From NCBI RefSeq assembly GCF_019145495.1, contig NZ_JAHSTU010000002.1:620001-684000 (forward strand): a DNA stretch of 64,000 bases. Reading direction: 5' to 3'. Shown piece after piece: positions 8,862 to 18,293 of this stretch. Under the pieces are notes generated by a model that saw nothing but the letters and a program-made list of their open reading frames with translations, was not told the DNA's origin and searched no databases. Origin of the DNA: Pseudomonas azerbaijanoccidentalis. GTDB lineage: Bacteria > Pseudomonadota > Gammaproteobacteria > Pseudomonadales > Pseudomonadaceae. Position numbers and translations under genes: made by a program. Position 1 is the first letter of the stretch. Each line of letters opens with the position of its first letter.

Positions 8862-10892
8862 TTAAGCCTGTTCCAACGAGGTTTCAACACGGGTGGCTGT
8901 GGCCGGGATTTTCCCTGCCGCGACCAGACGCTTGTGCTGCTCGGCTTCGATGCGCTCGATCGTTTCAACCGGGACCATATAGCCCTGGTCGTCACGTGCA
9001 GCGTGGATCGCGAAGTAGACGACAGTGCCTACCAGGCTCGCGATTGCCAGCCACCAGATGTGCCAGATCATCGCGAAACCGAACACGGTCAGCAGAGCAC
9101 CCATGACCACACCGGTAGCGGTGTTGTTTGGCATGTGGATCGGCTCGTACTTGGCCGGAGCCTGGTACGCGGTGCCGTTTTCCTTGGCTTCGGTGAACGG
9201 ATCGACGCAGTCGGCTTTCGGCAGCACGGCGAAGTTGTAAAACGGCGGTGGCGACGAGGTCGACCATTCCAGAGTGTGGGCATTCCACGGGTCACCGTGT
9301 TCGCACATGTTTTCTGGCTTGTTGCGGTCACGCACACTGACGTACAGCTGGATCAGTTGGCAGGCGATACCGACAGCGATCATCACCGCACCGAACATGG
9401 CGACGTACAGGTACGGCACCCACTCAGGGTTGGTGGTGGCGTTCAGACGACGGGTCATGCCCATGAAGCCCAGTGCATAGAGCGGCATGAACGCGACGAA
9501 GAAGCCCGAGATCCAGAACCAGAACGCTGCTTTACCCCAGCCTTCGTGCAGCTTGAAGCCGAACGCTTTCGGGAAGTAGAACGCGAAACCAGCGATGTAA
9601 CCGAATACCGCACCGCCGATGATCACGTTGTGGAAGTGCGCGATCACGAACAGGCTGTTGTGCAGAACGAAGTCAGCACCCGGGATGGCCAGCAGTACGC
9701 CGGTCATGCCGCCGATGGCGAAGGTCACCATGAAGCCCAGAGTCCACAGCACCTGGCTGGTGAAACGCAGACGGCCCTGGTAGATGGTGAACAGCCAGTT
9801 GAATAGCTTCACACCCGTCGGGATGGAAATCAGCATTGTCGCCAGACCGAAGAAGGCGTTGACGCTGGCACCCGAACCCATAGTGAAGAAGTGGTGCAGC
9901 CAAACCATGAAGCCCAGTACCGAGATCGCGCCCGAAGCGTAGATCATCGACTTGTGGCCAAACAGTTTCTTGCCGGTGAAGGCCGAGATGACTTCCGAGA
10001 AAATGCCGAAGGCCGGCAGGATCAGGATGTAAACCTCAGGGTGGCCCCATGCCCAGAACAGGTTGACGTACATCATTGGATTGCCACCAAGTTCATTGGT
10101 GAAAATATGGAAATCCATGTAACGGTCAAGCGTCAGCAGTGCCAGGGTAGCGGTCAGGATCGGGAACGAAGCCACGATCAGGACGTTGGCCCAGGTGCAG
10201 GTCCAGGTGAAGATCGGCATGTCCATCAGTTTCATGCCAGGGGTACGCATTTTCAGCACGGTAGCGAGGAAGTTAACCCCCGTTAGCGTTGTCCCCAGAC
10301 CCGATAGCTGTAGCGCCCAGATGTAGTAATCCATCCCCACGCCAGGGCTGTATTGCAGACCCGACAGCGGCGGATAGGCAACCCAACCGGTCTTGGCGAA
10401 TTCGCCGACGCCCAGGGACAGGTTGATCAGCACAACGCCGGACACCAGCAGCCAGAAGCTCAGGGAGTTCAGGAACGGGAAGGCAACGTCACGCGCGCCG
10501 ATCTGCAGCGGCACTGCAAGGTTCATCAGGCCGGTGAAGAATGGCATCGCCATGAAGATGATCATGATCACACCGTGAGCGGTGAAGATCTGGTCATAGT
10601 GTTCAGGTGGCAAGTAGCCAGGCGAACCCTCGGTAGCCATGGCCAACTGGGTACGCATCATGATGGCGTCGGCAAAACCGCGCAGCAGCATGACCATGGC
10701 GACGATGATGTACATCACGCCGATTTTCTTGTGGTCGACCGACGTCAGCCACTCGGTCCACAGGTAGGTCCACTTCTTGAAGTAAGTGATACCGGCGAAC
10801 AGTGCCAGACCGCCGAGCGCGATCATGGCGATGGTCACCATTACGATCGGCTCGTGGAACGGGACCGCTTCCCAACTTAATTTACCAAACAT
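8862..10892 (-). CDS. cyoB: Cytochrome bo3 ubiquinol oxidase subunit I
   Basis: 676 residues, the usual CyoB length. It holds the heme-copper centre: the low-spin heme histidine in FTAHGVIMI, the CuB region [12 protein letters not shown] with its cross-linked His-Tyr pair, the WLHHFF histidine pair, and IAHFHNVI with ligands to the high-spin and low-spin hemes. It catalyses quinol oxidation with oxygen reduction and proton pumping in the inner membrane. Central gene of cyoABCDE. Confidence 0.97.
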   Translation of the reverse strand: MFGKLSWEAVPFHEPIVMVTIAMIALGGLALFAGITYFKKWTYLWTEWLTSVDHKKIGVMYIIVAMVMLLRGFADAIMMRTQLAMATEGSPGYLPPEHYDQIFTAHGVIMIIFMAMPFFTGLMNLAVPLQIGARDVAFPFLNSLSFWLLVSGVVLINLSLGVGEFAKTGWVAYPPLSGLQYSPGVGMDYYIWALQLSGLGTTLTGVNFLATVLKMRTPGMKLMDMPIFTWTCTWANVLIVASFPILTATLALLTLDRYMDFHIFTNELGGNPMMYVNLFWAWGHPEVYILILPAFGIFSEVISAFTGKKLFGHKSMIYASGAISVLGFMVWLHHFFTMGSGASVNAFFGLATMLISIPTGVKLFNWLFTIYQGRLRFTSQVLWTLGFMVTFAIGGMTGVLLAIPGADFVLHNSLFVIAHFHNVIIGGAVFGYIAGFAFYFPKAFGFKLHEGWGKAAFWFWISGFFVAFMPLYALGFMGMTRRLNATTNPEWVPYLYVAMFGAVMIAVGIACQLIQLYVSVRDRNKPENMCEHGDPWNAHTLEWSTSSPPPFYNFAVLPKADCVDPFTEAKENGTAYQAPAKYEPIHMPNNTATGVVMGALLTVFGFAMIWHIWWLAIASLVGTVVYFAIHAARDDQGYMVPVETIERIEAEQHKRLVAAGKIPATATRVETSLEQA

Positions 10893-10895
10893 CGT

Positions 10896-11831
10896 TTACT
10901 CCTCTGCCCCGGCAGCTGAATGCGAGTTCATGTCCGTAGCGGCCACTTCTTTCTCTTTCTTCTCGTGCTTCACCTTCGGACCCGGTTTCATGCCTTCGTA
11001 CTTGTCGACGATGATCTGGAACAGGTTCGGCGTTACCGAGGAGTAGAGCTCGACTGGGTTGTTCTGGCTCTGCTTGGAAAGGGCTGCGTATTCAGCTTGT
11101 TCAAGCTGTTTAGGTGCCTTTTTGACTTCACTTACCCAGGCGTCGAAATCTTCCTGGGAAGTTGCGATAGCCTTGAATTTCATACCGGTGAAACCGGCAC
11201 CGCTGTAGTTGGCCGAGATGCCTTCCATTTCAGCGTTGCGGTCAGCGATCAGGTGCAGCTTGGTCTGCATGCCCGCCATCGCGTAGATCTGGCCGCCCAG
11301 ACCCGGGATGAAGAATGAGTTCATCACAGCGTCAGAGGTGATCTTGAAGTTGATTGGCGTGTGCGCCGGGAACACGATCTTGTTGACCGTGGCAATGCCT
11401 TGTTCCGGGTAGATGAACAGCCACTTCCAGTCCAGCGCGACCACTTCGATGGTCACTGGCTTCACGTCGGATACGATCGGACGATACGGGTCCAGCTCGT
11501 GGGTCGACTTGTAGGTGATGTAACCCAGGGCAATGATGATCAACACCGGAACAGTCCACACCGCGATTTCGATCTTGGTGGAGTGGTTCCACTTAGGCGT
11601 GTAGGTCGCCTTGGTGTTGGACGCGCGGTATTTCCAGGCGAACAGGAAGGTCATGACGATGACCGGAACCACGACCAACAGCATCAGCAGCGTTGCGGTG
11701 ATGATCAGGTTTTTCTGTTCCAGGCCAACCTGGCCCGTGGGATTGAGCAAGGTCATGTTGCAGCCTCCCAGCAACAACGTGCCGAGCAGCGGCAATAAGC
11801 CTAGTAGTCTGGGGTACCTGTTTTTACTCAT
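10896..11831 (-). CDS. cyoA: Cytochrome bo3 ubiquinol oxidase subunit II (lipoprotein)
   Basis: 311 residues. The N-terminal signal peptide ends in the lipobox LLGG-C (Cys24), then come two membrane helices and a periplasmic cupredoxin domain without the CuA ligands, as expected for a quinol oxidase. The C-terminal tail is Lys/Glu rich. The ATG at 11831 was chosen because GAGG lies about seven bases upstream and because the lipobox then falls at the right distance; a reading from 11885 would add 18 unsupported residues. First gene of the operon. Confidence 0.95.
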   Translation of the reverse strand: MSKNRYPRLLGLLPLLGTLLLGGCNMTLLNPTGQVGLEQKNLIITATLLMLLVVVPVIVMTFLFAWKYRASNTKATYTPKWNHSTKIEIAVWTVPVLIIIALGYITYKSTHELDPYRPIVSDVKPVTIEVVALDWKWLFIYPEQGIATVNKIVFPAHTPINFKITSDAVMNSFFIPGLGGQIYAMAGMQTKLHLIADRNAEMEGISANYSGAGFTGMKFKAIATSQEDFDAWVSEVKKAPKQLEQAEYAALSKQSQNNPVELYSSVTPNLFQIIVDKYEGMKPGPKVKHEKKEKEVAATDMNSHSAAGAEE

Positions 11832-12586
11832 CTCACGACCTCTAAAGCAGCTTGCGCAATGCAGTTGGGTTTTGATCGCCAACACTTCACCCTGCCAAGG
11901 GTTGGCATTTTCTTTGGATTGAATAAGGGCTGCCCGTCGAGCGTCAGACGCGTTTCGACAAATCCTGGGCCAGCGGTGAGTTCTTATTCGAATTCGTGGT
12001 CAAAGGCCTTGTTACAGACCAATTCCATTTGGTGCGGATAGTTGGAGGCACCGACACCTGGGAGTCGCATGAAGCCGCCCGGCCTCTCGACACCCTGATT
12101 CTGCTCAAACACCTTTAAGGGTGAGCAGCGCCGGGAATTCAGTGCGGGCGATTGTAGTTATGTAGCGTTTTTTAAACCATGTCTCATCCCGAAATAATTT
12201 ATATCCCGAGCCGCAACAATGCTTCGCCGAACTCGTAAAAGTGGCGCATGTTATCGAAATTAATTCTCAACAAAAACACCAAAAATAGTAGGTCTACCAC
12301 CGGCAGTTCAGACAGTTTCCGCTGCTCGGCGACACCGCCCTACCCGGCGCAAGCCCCCATGTCACAAGGGCTCTGGCAAATCGCCAGACCCTGTTAAAAC
12401 TGCCTGCTCCAGCCTGATAACTACGGAACCCGACAGGCCGCGAAACAGACCAATTTCATTGCATGAGTCCATGCCAATCCGCTGCCTTGGACGCCGCTGC
12501 GACACTGAAGATGTGACAACATGTCGCACACGTGTCGCACCTATGTTTCCACCTGCTACGGTGTTTTCAGCCAGCCTCTGATCTGC
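11832..12586. other. 755-base non-coding stretch upstream of cyoA
   Basis: No convincing gene was found here. It must hold the cyo promoter and leader. A short-range direct repeat ACATGTCGCAC/ACGTGTCGCAC lies near 12520-12540. An 87-residue minus-strand reading at 12362-12625 has no family resemblance or ribosome site. No clear Anr box (TTGAT-N4-ATCAA) was seen. Confidence 0.5.
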
Positions 12587-12630
12587 AAAAAAATGCCCTG
12601 GCCCTCTCAGTGAGGACCGGGGCATTTTTT
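12587..12630. terminator. Terminator downstream of dsbB
   Basis: AAAAATGCCC pairs with GGGGCATTTTTT across a loop containing a further CTCTCAGTGAG hairpin. A/T runs on both sides allow use from the minus strand (dsbB). Confidence 0.75.
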
Positions 12631-12658
12631 GTCCGACAATACGATGCGACGCAGGGTC

Positions 12659-13168
12659 TCAGCGCAGTGCTTTACGGTTGCGCATCGTCAGAAGCGGCAC
12701 CAGCACCACGACCAGCACGAAGGCGACCAGCGCCCATTGCGCCAGCGACAAACCGAGAATCGGCGGGTACGGCGTGGAGCAGAAACCGTCGACCTGGAAG
12801 CCCAGCGGGAAGATCTTCGCCAGCGGCAAGCCGTCGACAATCGGTTGCAGTACATCGATGCCGCAACTGACGGCGGGATAGAACTGCGTGTAGACGTGAT
12901 GCCCCGCCACACCGACGCCTGCCAGTGCGCAAATCACCACCAGGGTTTCAAAAATCGTGATGCTGCGACGGTTGCGCATGGCCGCGCCAATAAAGGCGAA
13001 GATCGCGATCAACAGCAAGGCATAACGTTGCAGGATGCACAGCGGGCACGGGGCCTCGCCCAGTACGATTTGCATGTACAGCGCGCCACCGATCAGCGCC
13101 AGGCAGATGATGCCCAGCAAAACCAGATAACGCCGTTCACGGCCCAACCGCAGTGTTTCCTCGCTCAT
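12659..13168 (-). CDS. dsbB: Disulfide bond formation protein B
   Basis: 169 residues with four membrane helices. The two redox pairs stand at the same positions as in E. coli DsbB: Cys41-Cys44 in CPLC and Cys102/Cys130 in the second periplasmic loop. DsbB reoxidises DsbA and passes electrons to quinone, so its position upstream of a quinol oxidase operon is sensible. ATG at 13168 with AGGG upstream; a TTG five codons earlier is less likely. Ends before a terminator. Confidence 0.95.
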   Translation of the reverse strand: MSEETLRLGRERRYLVLLGIICLALIGGALYMQIVLGEAPCPLCILQRYALLLIAIFAFIGAAMRNRRSITIFETLVVICALAGVGVAGHHVYTQFYPAVSCGIDVLQPIVDGLPLAKIFPLGFQVDGFCSTPYPPILGLSLAQWALVAFVLVVVLVPLLTMRNRKALR

Positions 13169-13286
13169 CGCGTTTCCCTTCAAGATATCGATTGCCCGCC
13201 AGTCTACACGCCTGCGGCGTGCTGGGGGATGTCGGGGAATAGACGATAAGCGGGTTAAGAAGGGATTAACTTTTGAACAGAAAAAT

Positions 13287-13364
13287 CAAAAGATCGCAGC
13301 CTCCCGCAGCTCCTGCATTCAGATGATGAACATCCTGTAGGAGCTGCCGAAGGCTGCGATCTTT
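13287..13364. repeat. REP inverted pair
   Basis: Two convergent arms (GATCGCAGCCTCCCGCAGCTCCT and AGGAGCTGCCGAAGGCTGCGATC) about 30 bases apart. This is the dominant extragenic repeat of the window; it lies between dsbB and hmp. Confidence 0.85.
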
Positions 13365-13370
13365 AAAGGG

Positions 13371-14552
13371 TTACTCCAACGCCGAAGCCGGACCGAAGAA
13401 CTCGTAACGGCTTTGCTTCTCCGGCACACCCAGCGCCTTGAGGTGGCGTTTGATCGCCGCCATGAAGCCCTTCGGCCCGAGGAAGTAAGCGTCCAGGTCG
13501 CGCTCTTGCGGCAACCATTCGCCCAACTGCTCCTGGCTCAGCAGCCCGACCTTGTGCGCCGCGGGGCTCACGCCGTCATCTTCGGCATAGCAGTAAAACG
13601 GTTTGAGTTGCGGATGACGCTCGGCCAAGCCATCGATCCAGTCGCGGAAGGCATGGACTTTGCCATTGCGCGCGCAGTGGATGAAGTGCACCGGGCGTTT
13701 GGTCTCCAGCGCGGCCTCCAGCATCGCCAGGGTCGGGGTGATGCCGACGCCGCCACTGATCAGCACCAGTGGTTTGTCGCTGGCGGTCAGGGTGAATTCG
13801 CCCGATGGCGGGAACAACTGGATGGTCGAGCCTACGTGCAATTGATCGTGCAGGAAGTTGGACGCGCGACCACCGGCCTCGCGCTTGACGCTGATGCGGT
13901 ACTGGCCTTTGTTGGCCAGGGCCGACAGCGAATAGTTACGGCGGATTTCTTCGCCATCGAGGATCAGTTTCATGCCGATGTACTGGCCCGGTTCGGCAGC
14001 CAGAATCAGGCCTTTATCCACCGGTTCGAAGTAGAACGAAGTGATTTCCGCGCTTTCTTCGACCTTGGCCGCAACGATGAACTCCCGCGCTCCGCGCCAG
14101 CCGCCCGGTGCCTGTTCTTTCTGGTCGTAGATGCTGGTTTCGGCACCGATCAGGATGTCCGCCAGTTGGCCGTAAGCCGCACCCCAGGCCGCTATCACTT
14201 CCGGGGTGGCGATTTCTTCGCCGAGCACTTCGGCAATGGCGCGCAGCAGGCAGTTGCCTACAATCGGGTAGTGTTCCGGAAGAATCTGCAGGGCGACGTG
14301 CTTGTTGATGATCTTCGCCACCAGATCGCCCAACTGGTCGAGCTGGTCGATATGGCGCGCGTACATCAGCACACCGTTGGCCAGCGCACGCGGTTGGTCA
14401 CCGGTGGCCTGGTGGGCCTGGTTGAACAACGGGCGGACTTCCGGATACTCGGAGAGCATCATGCGGTAGAAGTGAGTGATGAGGGCTTCGCCACCGCTTT
14501 CCAGCAACGGCACTGTAGATTTGACGATGGCACGGTCTTGGACGCTAAGCAT
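13371..14552 (-). CDS. hmp: Flavohemoprotein, nitric oxide dioxygenase
   Basis: 393 residues, full length. The globin domain has Tyr29 (B10), Gln53 (E7) and proximal His85, the same numbers as E. coli Hmp. A ferredoxin-reductase FAD domain (RRNYSLSA) and an NAD domain (LISGGVGITPTLAML) follow. It oxidises NO to nitrate using O2 and NAD(P)H in the cytoplasm. ATG at 14552 has AGGAG eight bases upstream. Divergent from norR, with a sigma54-like promoter and NorR-type sites in the shared gap, matching the FhpR/fhp arrangement of P. aeruginosa. Confidence 0.97.
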   Translation of the reverse strand: MLSVQDRAIVKSTVPLLESGGEALITHFYRMMLSEYPEVRPLFNQAHQATGDQPRALANGVLMYARHIDQLDQLGDLVAKIINKHVALQILPEHYPIVGNCLLRAIAEVLGEEIATPEVIAAWGAAYGQLADILIGAETSIYDQKEQAPGGWRGAREFIVAAKVEESAEITSFYFEPVDKGLILAAEPGQYIGMKLILDGEEIRRNYSLSALANKGQYRISVKREAGGRASNFLHDQLHVGSTIQLFPPSGEFTLTASDKPLVLISGGVGITPTLAMLEAALETKRPVHFIHCARNGKVHAFRDWIDGLAERHPQLKPFYCYAEDDGVSPAAHKVGLLSQEQLGEWLPQERDLDAYFLGPKGFMAAIKRHLKALGVPEKQSRYEFFGPASALE

Positions 14553-14600
14553 AAAGTGACTCCTGGGCAGCAAAGTTTTGGTGACTAATGTCCTATGCAC

Positions 14601-14617
14601 TTCAGTTTCCGTGCCAA
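14601..14617 (-). promoter_or_regulatory. Sigma54-like promoter of hmp
   Basis: On the minus strand TTGGCACG is followed four bases later by CTGA, a full -24 element with a weak -12 element (GA in place of GC). NorR-family proteins activate sigma54 RNA polymerase, and the element lies about 50 bases before the hmp start codon. The weak -12 keeps confidence moderate. Confidence 0.45.
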
Positions 14618-14642
14618 CTATTAAATCCATATAAATCAACAA

Positions 14643-14694
14643 GTTAATAACATGATAGTCATAACGACACCTTCTGTTTTATAGTCACACCGAC
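14643..14694. promoter_or_regulatory. NorR-type binding sites (GT-N7-AC) between hmp and norR
   Basis: Two exact GT-N7-AC motifs occur at 14658-14668 (GTCATAACGAC) and 14684-14694 (GTCACACCGAC). A degenerate third copy, GT-N7-AT, begins at 14643. E. coli NorR binds three GT-N7-AC sites upstream of norVW. The copies lie upstream of the hmp sigma54-like promoter, and the last one overlaps the norR promoter region, which suggests autoregulation. Confidence 0.65.
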
Positions 14695-14708
14695 TACATG
14701 GAGTCACT

Positions 14709-16259
14709 ATGACTGCAAAATCCCTGCTTACCGCCCTGCTACCACTGGTCTCAGACCTGTCCCGCGAACTCCCCGAGGGCGAGCGCTATCGACGTCTGCT
14801 CGAAGCGATGCGCGCCCTGCTGCCCTGCGATGCTGCCGCGCTGCTGCGTCTTGACGGCGAATGGCTGGTGCCACTGGCCGTCGACGGCTTGAGTACCGAC
14901 ACCCTCGGTCGACGCTTCAAGGTCAGCGAACATCCGCGCTTCGAAGCGTTGCTGAGCAGCAATGGCCCGACCCGATTCGCCGCCGACAGCGACATGCCCG
15001 ACCCGTACGACGGGCTGGTCGATGGCCTTGATGAGCATCTTGAAGTCCACGACTGCATGGGTTGCCCGCTGCTCATCGACGAGCGCCCATGGGGTTTGCT
15101 GACCCTCGACGCGCTCGATCCGGGGCAGTTCGAGCCCATCGAACTCGACGCCCTTGAAGCCTTCGCCAGCCTCGCCGCCGCGACGGTCAATGCCGTCGAG
15201 CGCATTGAGCGCCTGAACAATCGCGTCGAGGATGAACACCAGCGCGCTGAGGTCTACCGTCAGGCCAGCGGTCAGCAGAACCGCGAAATGATCGGCCAGA
15301 GCAAGGCCCTCAAACGTTTGGTGGAAGAAATCAGCCTGGTGGGCGGCAGCGACCTGACCGTGCTGATCACCGGGGAAACCGGGGTCGGCAAGGAGTTGGT
15401 GGCGCAGGCCATTCACGCCGCCTCGCCGCGCGCCGACAAGCCGATCATCAGCCTCAATTGTGCCGCGCTGCCCGATACGCTGGTGGAAAGTGAATTGTTC
15501 GGCCACGTGCGCGGCGCCTTCACCGGGGCAATGAACGATCGACGCGGCAAGTTCGAGTTGGCCAATGGCGGCACACTGTTTCTCGATGAAGTAGGTGAGC
15601 TGTCGTTGACGGTGCAGGCCAAACTCCTGCGTGTGTTGCAAAGCGGCCAGTTGCAGCGCTTGGGGTCGGACAAGGAGCATCAGGTCGACGTACGGCTGAT
15701 CGCCGCGACCAACCGCGACCTGGCCGAAGAAGTGCGCAGCGGCCGCTATCGTGCCGACTTCTATCATCGCCTCAGTGTTTATCCTTTATTAGTCCCGGCT
15801 CTGCGTGATCGTGGCCGTGACGTGCTGCTGCTCAGCGGTTACTTCCTGGAGCAGAACCGCTCGCGCATGGGCCTCAACAGCCTGCGCCTGGGCAGCGATG
15901 CCCAGGCTGCGTTGCTCGCCTATGACTGGCCGGGCAACGTGCGGGAACTGGAACACCTGATCGGTCGCAGCGCGTTGAAGGCGTTGGGCAACTGCAAGGA
16001 ACGGCCGAAGATTCTCAGCCTGAGCGCCGCCGACCTGGACCTGCCTAACGGCAGCGTTGAAATCAGCGCCGAGCAACCGGCAGCGGCGGCCATGGCGTTG
16101 GTGACCGGCGACCTGCGCGAGGCCACCGAAAACTATCAGCGCCAGTTGATCGGCGCGTGCCTGGAGCGGCACCACAACAACTGGGCGAGTGCGGCGCGGG
16201 AGTTAGGACTGGATCGGGCGAATTTGGGGCGGATGGCCAAACGGCTGGGCATGAAATAA
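14709..16259 (+). CDS. norR: Nitric-oxide-responsive sigma54-dependent activator
   Basis: 516 residues. An N-terminal GAF domain (about residues 20-165, with cysteines in HDCMGCP near the NO-sensing iron site) precedes an AAA+ domain with Walker A GETGVGKE at 222-229 and the sigma54 contact loop GAFTGA at 269-274. A Fis-type helix-turn-helix (NWASAARELGLDRANL) ends the protein. It senses NO and activates hmp; called FhpR in P. aeruginosa when paired with fhp. ATG follows GGAG. Confidence 0.95.
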   Translation: MTAKSLLTALLPLVSDLSRELPEGERYRRLLEAMRALLPCDAAALLRLDGEWLVPLAVDGLSTDTLGRRFKVSEHPRFEALLSSNGPTRFAADSDMPDPYDGLVDGLDEHLEVHDCMGCPLLIDERPWGLLTLDALDPGQFEPIELDALEAFASLAAATVNAVERIERLNNRVEDEHQRAEVYRQASGQQNREMIGQSKALKRLVEEISLVGGSDLTVLITGETGVGKELVAQAIHAASPRADKPIISLNCAALPDTLVESELFGHVRGAFTGAMNDRRGKFELANGGTLFLDEVGELSLTVQAKLLRVLQSGQLQRLGSDKEHQVDVRLIAATNRDLAEEVRSGRYRADFYHRLSVYPLLVPALRDRGRDVLLLSGYFLEQNRSRMGLNSLRLGSDAQAALLAYDWPGNVRELEHLIGRSALKALGNCKERPKILSLSAADLDLPNGSVEISAEQPAAAAMALVTGDLREATENYQRQLIGACLERHHNNWASAARELGLDRANLGRMAKRLGMK

Positions 16260-16262
16260 GTA

Positions 16263-16335
16263 AAGATCGCAGCCTGCGGCAGCTCCCACAGGGAAATGCG
16301 ATCCAAGTAGGAGCTGCCGCAGGCTGCGATCTTTT
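16263..16335. repeat. REP inverted pair
   Basis: Arms GATCGCAGCCTGCGGCAGCTCCCAC and GTAGGAGCTGCCGCAGGCTGCGATC face each other immediately after norR. Same family as the element downstream of hmp, so the hmp/norR pair is flanked by REPs. Confidence 0.85.
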
Positions 16336-16449
16336 GATCTACCCGATGCCCATGAAGCTAAAGCCTGCCCCTAACAAGTCGATAACCCGGCATCGATGGC
16401 TGTTGGCGATCCCGTGATCGCCCGTCACCTTTTTCCACAGAAGGTACTT

Positions 16450-17352
16450 ATGTCCACCACCAAAGCCCGCGCAGATTCACTTTCGCTTCTGCTGTTTACC
16501 TTGCGCAGCGGCAAGTTGATGGCGATCAACCTGCTCAAAGTCAGTGAAATCATCCCCTGCCCGCCGCTGACAAAAATGCCGGAGTCGCACCCGCACGTAA
16601 AAGGCATCGCCACCCTGCGCGGGGCCTCGCTGTCGGTGATCGACCTCAGCCGCGCCATTGGCGAGCGTCCACTGGAAGACCCGAACGGTGGCTGCCTGAT
16701 CGTCACCGATGTCAGCCGTTCCAAGCAGGGTCTGCACGTGCAGGCAGTGAGCAAGATCGTCCACTGCCTGACCACCGACATCCGCCCCCCGCCCTTTGGC
16801 TCCGGCGGCGTGCGTTCGTACATCACCGGCGTGACCTCGGTCGACGGCACGCTGGTGCAGGTGCTGGACATCGAAAAAGTCATCCACGGTATCGCCCCGG
16901 TGCAGATCGAAATGGCGCCGACCGAGCTGAGCATGGAAGACGCTGAAGTGCTGGGCAGCGCGCGGATCCTGGTGGTCGATGACAGCCAGGTGGCCCTGCA
17001 GCAATCGGTGCACACCCTGCGCAACCTTGGCCTGCAATGCCACACCGCGCGCAGCGCCAAGGAAGCCATCGATTGCCTGCTGGACCTGCAAGGCACCGCC
17101 CAGCAGATCAACCTGATTGTCTCCGACATCGAAATGTCCGAGATGGACGGCTACGCCTTCACCCGCACCCTGCGCGAAACGCCGGACTTCGCGCACCTGT
17201 ATGTCTTGCTGCACACCTCACTCGACAGCGCGATGAACAGCGAAAAGGCGCGACTGGCCGGGGCGAATGCGGTGCTGACCAAGTTCTCCTCGCCGGAACT
17301 GACCAAATGCCTGATCGACGCGGCCAAGGCTGTGGCCGAACAAGGTCATTGA
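16450..17352 (+). CDS. cheV: Chemotaxis protein CheV (CheW-response regulator fusion)
   Basis: 300 residues. A CheW domain occupies about residues 10-160 (LLLFTLRSGKLMAIN, IATLRGASLSVIDL), then a receiver domain begins at RILVVDDSQ (two consecutive acidic residues), with the phosphoacceptor Asp in LIVSDIEM and the conserved lysine in LTKFSSPE. CheV couples chemoreceptors to CheA and is tuned by phosphorylation. ATG at 16450 preceded by AAGG. No other chemotaxis gene is nearby, typical of scattered cheV paralogues. Confidence 0.9.
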   Translation: MSTTKARADSLSLLLFTLRSGKLMAINLLKVSEIIPCPPLTKMPESHPHVKGIATLRGASLSVIDLSRAIGERPLEDPNGGCLIVTDVSRSKQGLHVQAVSKIVHCLTTDIRPPPFGSGGVRSYITGVTSVDGTLVQVLDIEKVIHGIAPVQIEMAPTELSMEDAEVLGSARILVVDDSQVALQQSVHTLRNLGLQCHTARSAKEAIDCLLDLQGTAQQINLIVSDIEMSEMDGYAFTRTLRETPDFAHLYVLLHTSLDSAMNSEKARLAGANAVLTKFSSPELTKCLIDAAKAVAEQGH

Positions 17353-17838
17353 GTGTTGGCCGAGGACTATTGCTGGCTGATGCGGCGCGACCTCACCGAG
17401 GTTGTGCCAGCGTTCGACTGGCCGAACGGCATTCAATTGATTGACTATCGCCCCGAGCTCGCCGAAGCGGTCCATCGCTTGATGGAGTTGGGCTACCGCG
17501 AGGGTGGTGGTCGGGTGCCGGCGCTGAAACTCTGGCAGCAACGGTTTGAAACCGATCCCGAATACGATCCCGCCCTGTGCTTCGTTGCCCTGGATGCCGA
17601 AGGCGTGGTTGGCGTATGCCAGTGCTGGACCAGTGCTTACATCAAGAACCTGGTGGTGCATCCACGGGCGCAACGCCAGGGCCTGGGGCGCGCGTTGATG
17701 ATGCATGCCTTCATCGTGTTTCAGCAGCGCCGGGAAGGTTTTGTCGATTTGAAGGTGCTGGAAGACAACCGGCGAGCGCGGCGCTTGTATGAAAGTATCG
17801 GGATGTGTGAGGTGCGCCGGGAACCGGTGCCGGTCTGA
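17353..17838 (+). CDS. GNAT family N-acetyltransferase
   Basis: 161 residues with the acetyl-CoA binding segment VHPRAQRQGLGRALM (the R/Q-x-x-G-x-G/A motif A) and a C-terminal EDNRRARRLYESIGM typical of GNAT motif B. It begins with GTG directly after the cheV stop (TGAGTG), so translation is probably coupled; an ATG at 17380 is an alternative. The acceptor substrate is unknown. Confidence 0.8.
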   Translation: MLAEDYCWLMRRDLTEVVPAFDWPNGIQLIDYRPELAEAVHRLMELGYREGGGRVPALKLWQQRFETDPEYDPALCFVALDAEGVVGVCQCWTSAYIKNLVVHPRAQRQGLGRALMMHAFIVFQQRREGFVDLKVLEDNRRARRLYESIGMCEVRREPVPV

Positions 17839-17883
17839 CATACTCACAACTTGGCCCTTACTCGCCCAAGGATCCCCCGAACC

Positions 17884-18210
17884 ATGAAAGCCGCCCCCCT
17901 GATCGCCCTCTGCCTCACCACCCTCGCCTCCCAGGCCCACGCCTCCAGCCCTGACGCCTGGGCCGCCTACGACAAAACTGTGCTTGCCAGTTGCACCAAG
18001 GCCAGTGGCCTGAAAGACGCCAAACCCGTCGGCAAGGCTGCGCAATTCGATGACCGCGTTGGCTATACCGCGCTCCTGCTGCAAGGCCAATACCCGCAAA
18101 AACAAATGAAGGGCGCGCAGGGTACCGAGTTGTGCCTCTACAACAAAAAGAGCAAAACTGCCTACGTCACCGAATGGGACTCCATCCGCCCCACCGCCGA
18201 GGCGCAGTGA
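17884..18210 (+). CDS. Small secreted protein of unknown function
   Basis: 108 residues. A classical signal peptide (Lys2, hydrophobic LIALCLTTLAS, AHA cleavage) precedes a soluble domain with two cysteines, one early (ASCTKAS) and one late (TELCLYNKKS), that could form a periplasmic disulfide. AAGGA lies upstream of the ATG. I do not recognise the family. Function unknown. Confidence 0.65.
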   Translation: MKAAPLIALCLTTLASQAHASSPDAWAAYDKTVLASCTKASGLKDAKPVGKAAQFDDRVGYTALLLQGQYPQKQMKGAQGTELCLYNKKSKTAYVTEWDSIRPTAEAQ

Positions 18211-18293
18211 GTGGCGCATAACTTGCTTCGATAGCAGCCTTTGCGGCGGCATTCTGTCGCCAATTCATGCCCTCGGATGCGATTGACCGCTCA

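Noticed and set aside
12362..12625. 87-residue minus-strand reading upstream of cyoA
   Set aside because: No ribosome site or family likeness, and it covers the dsbB terminator.
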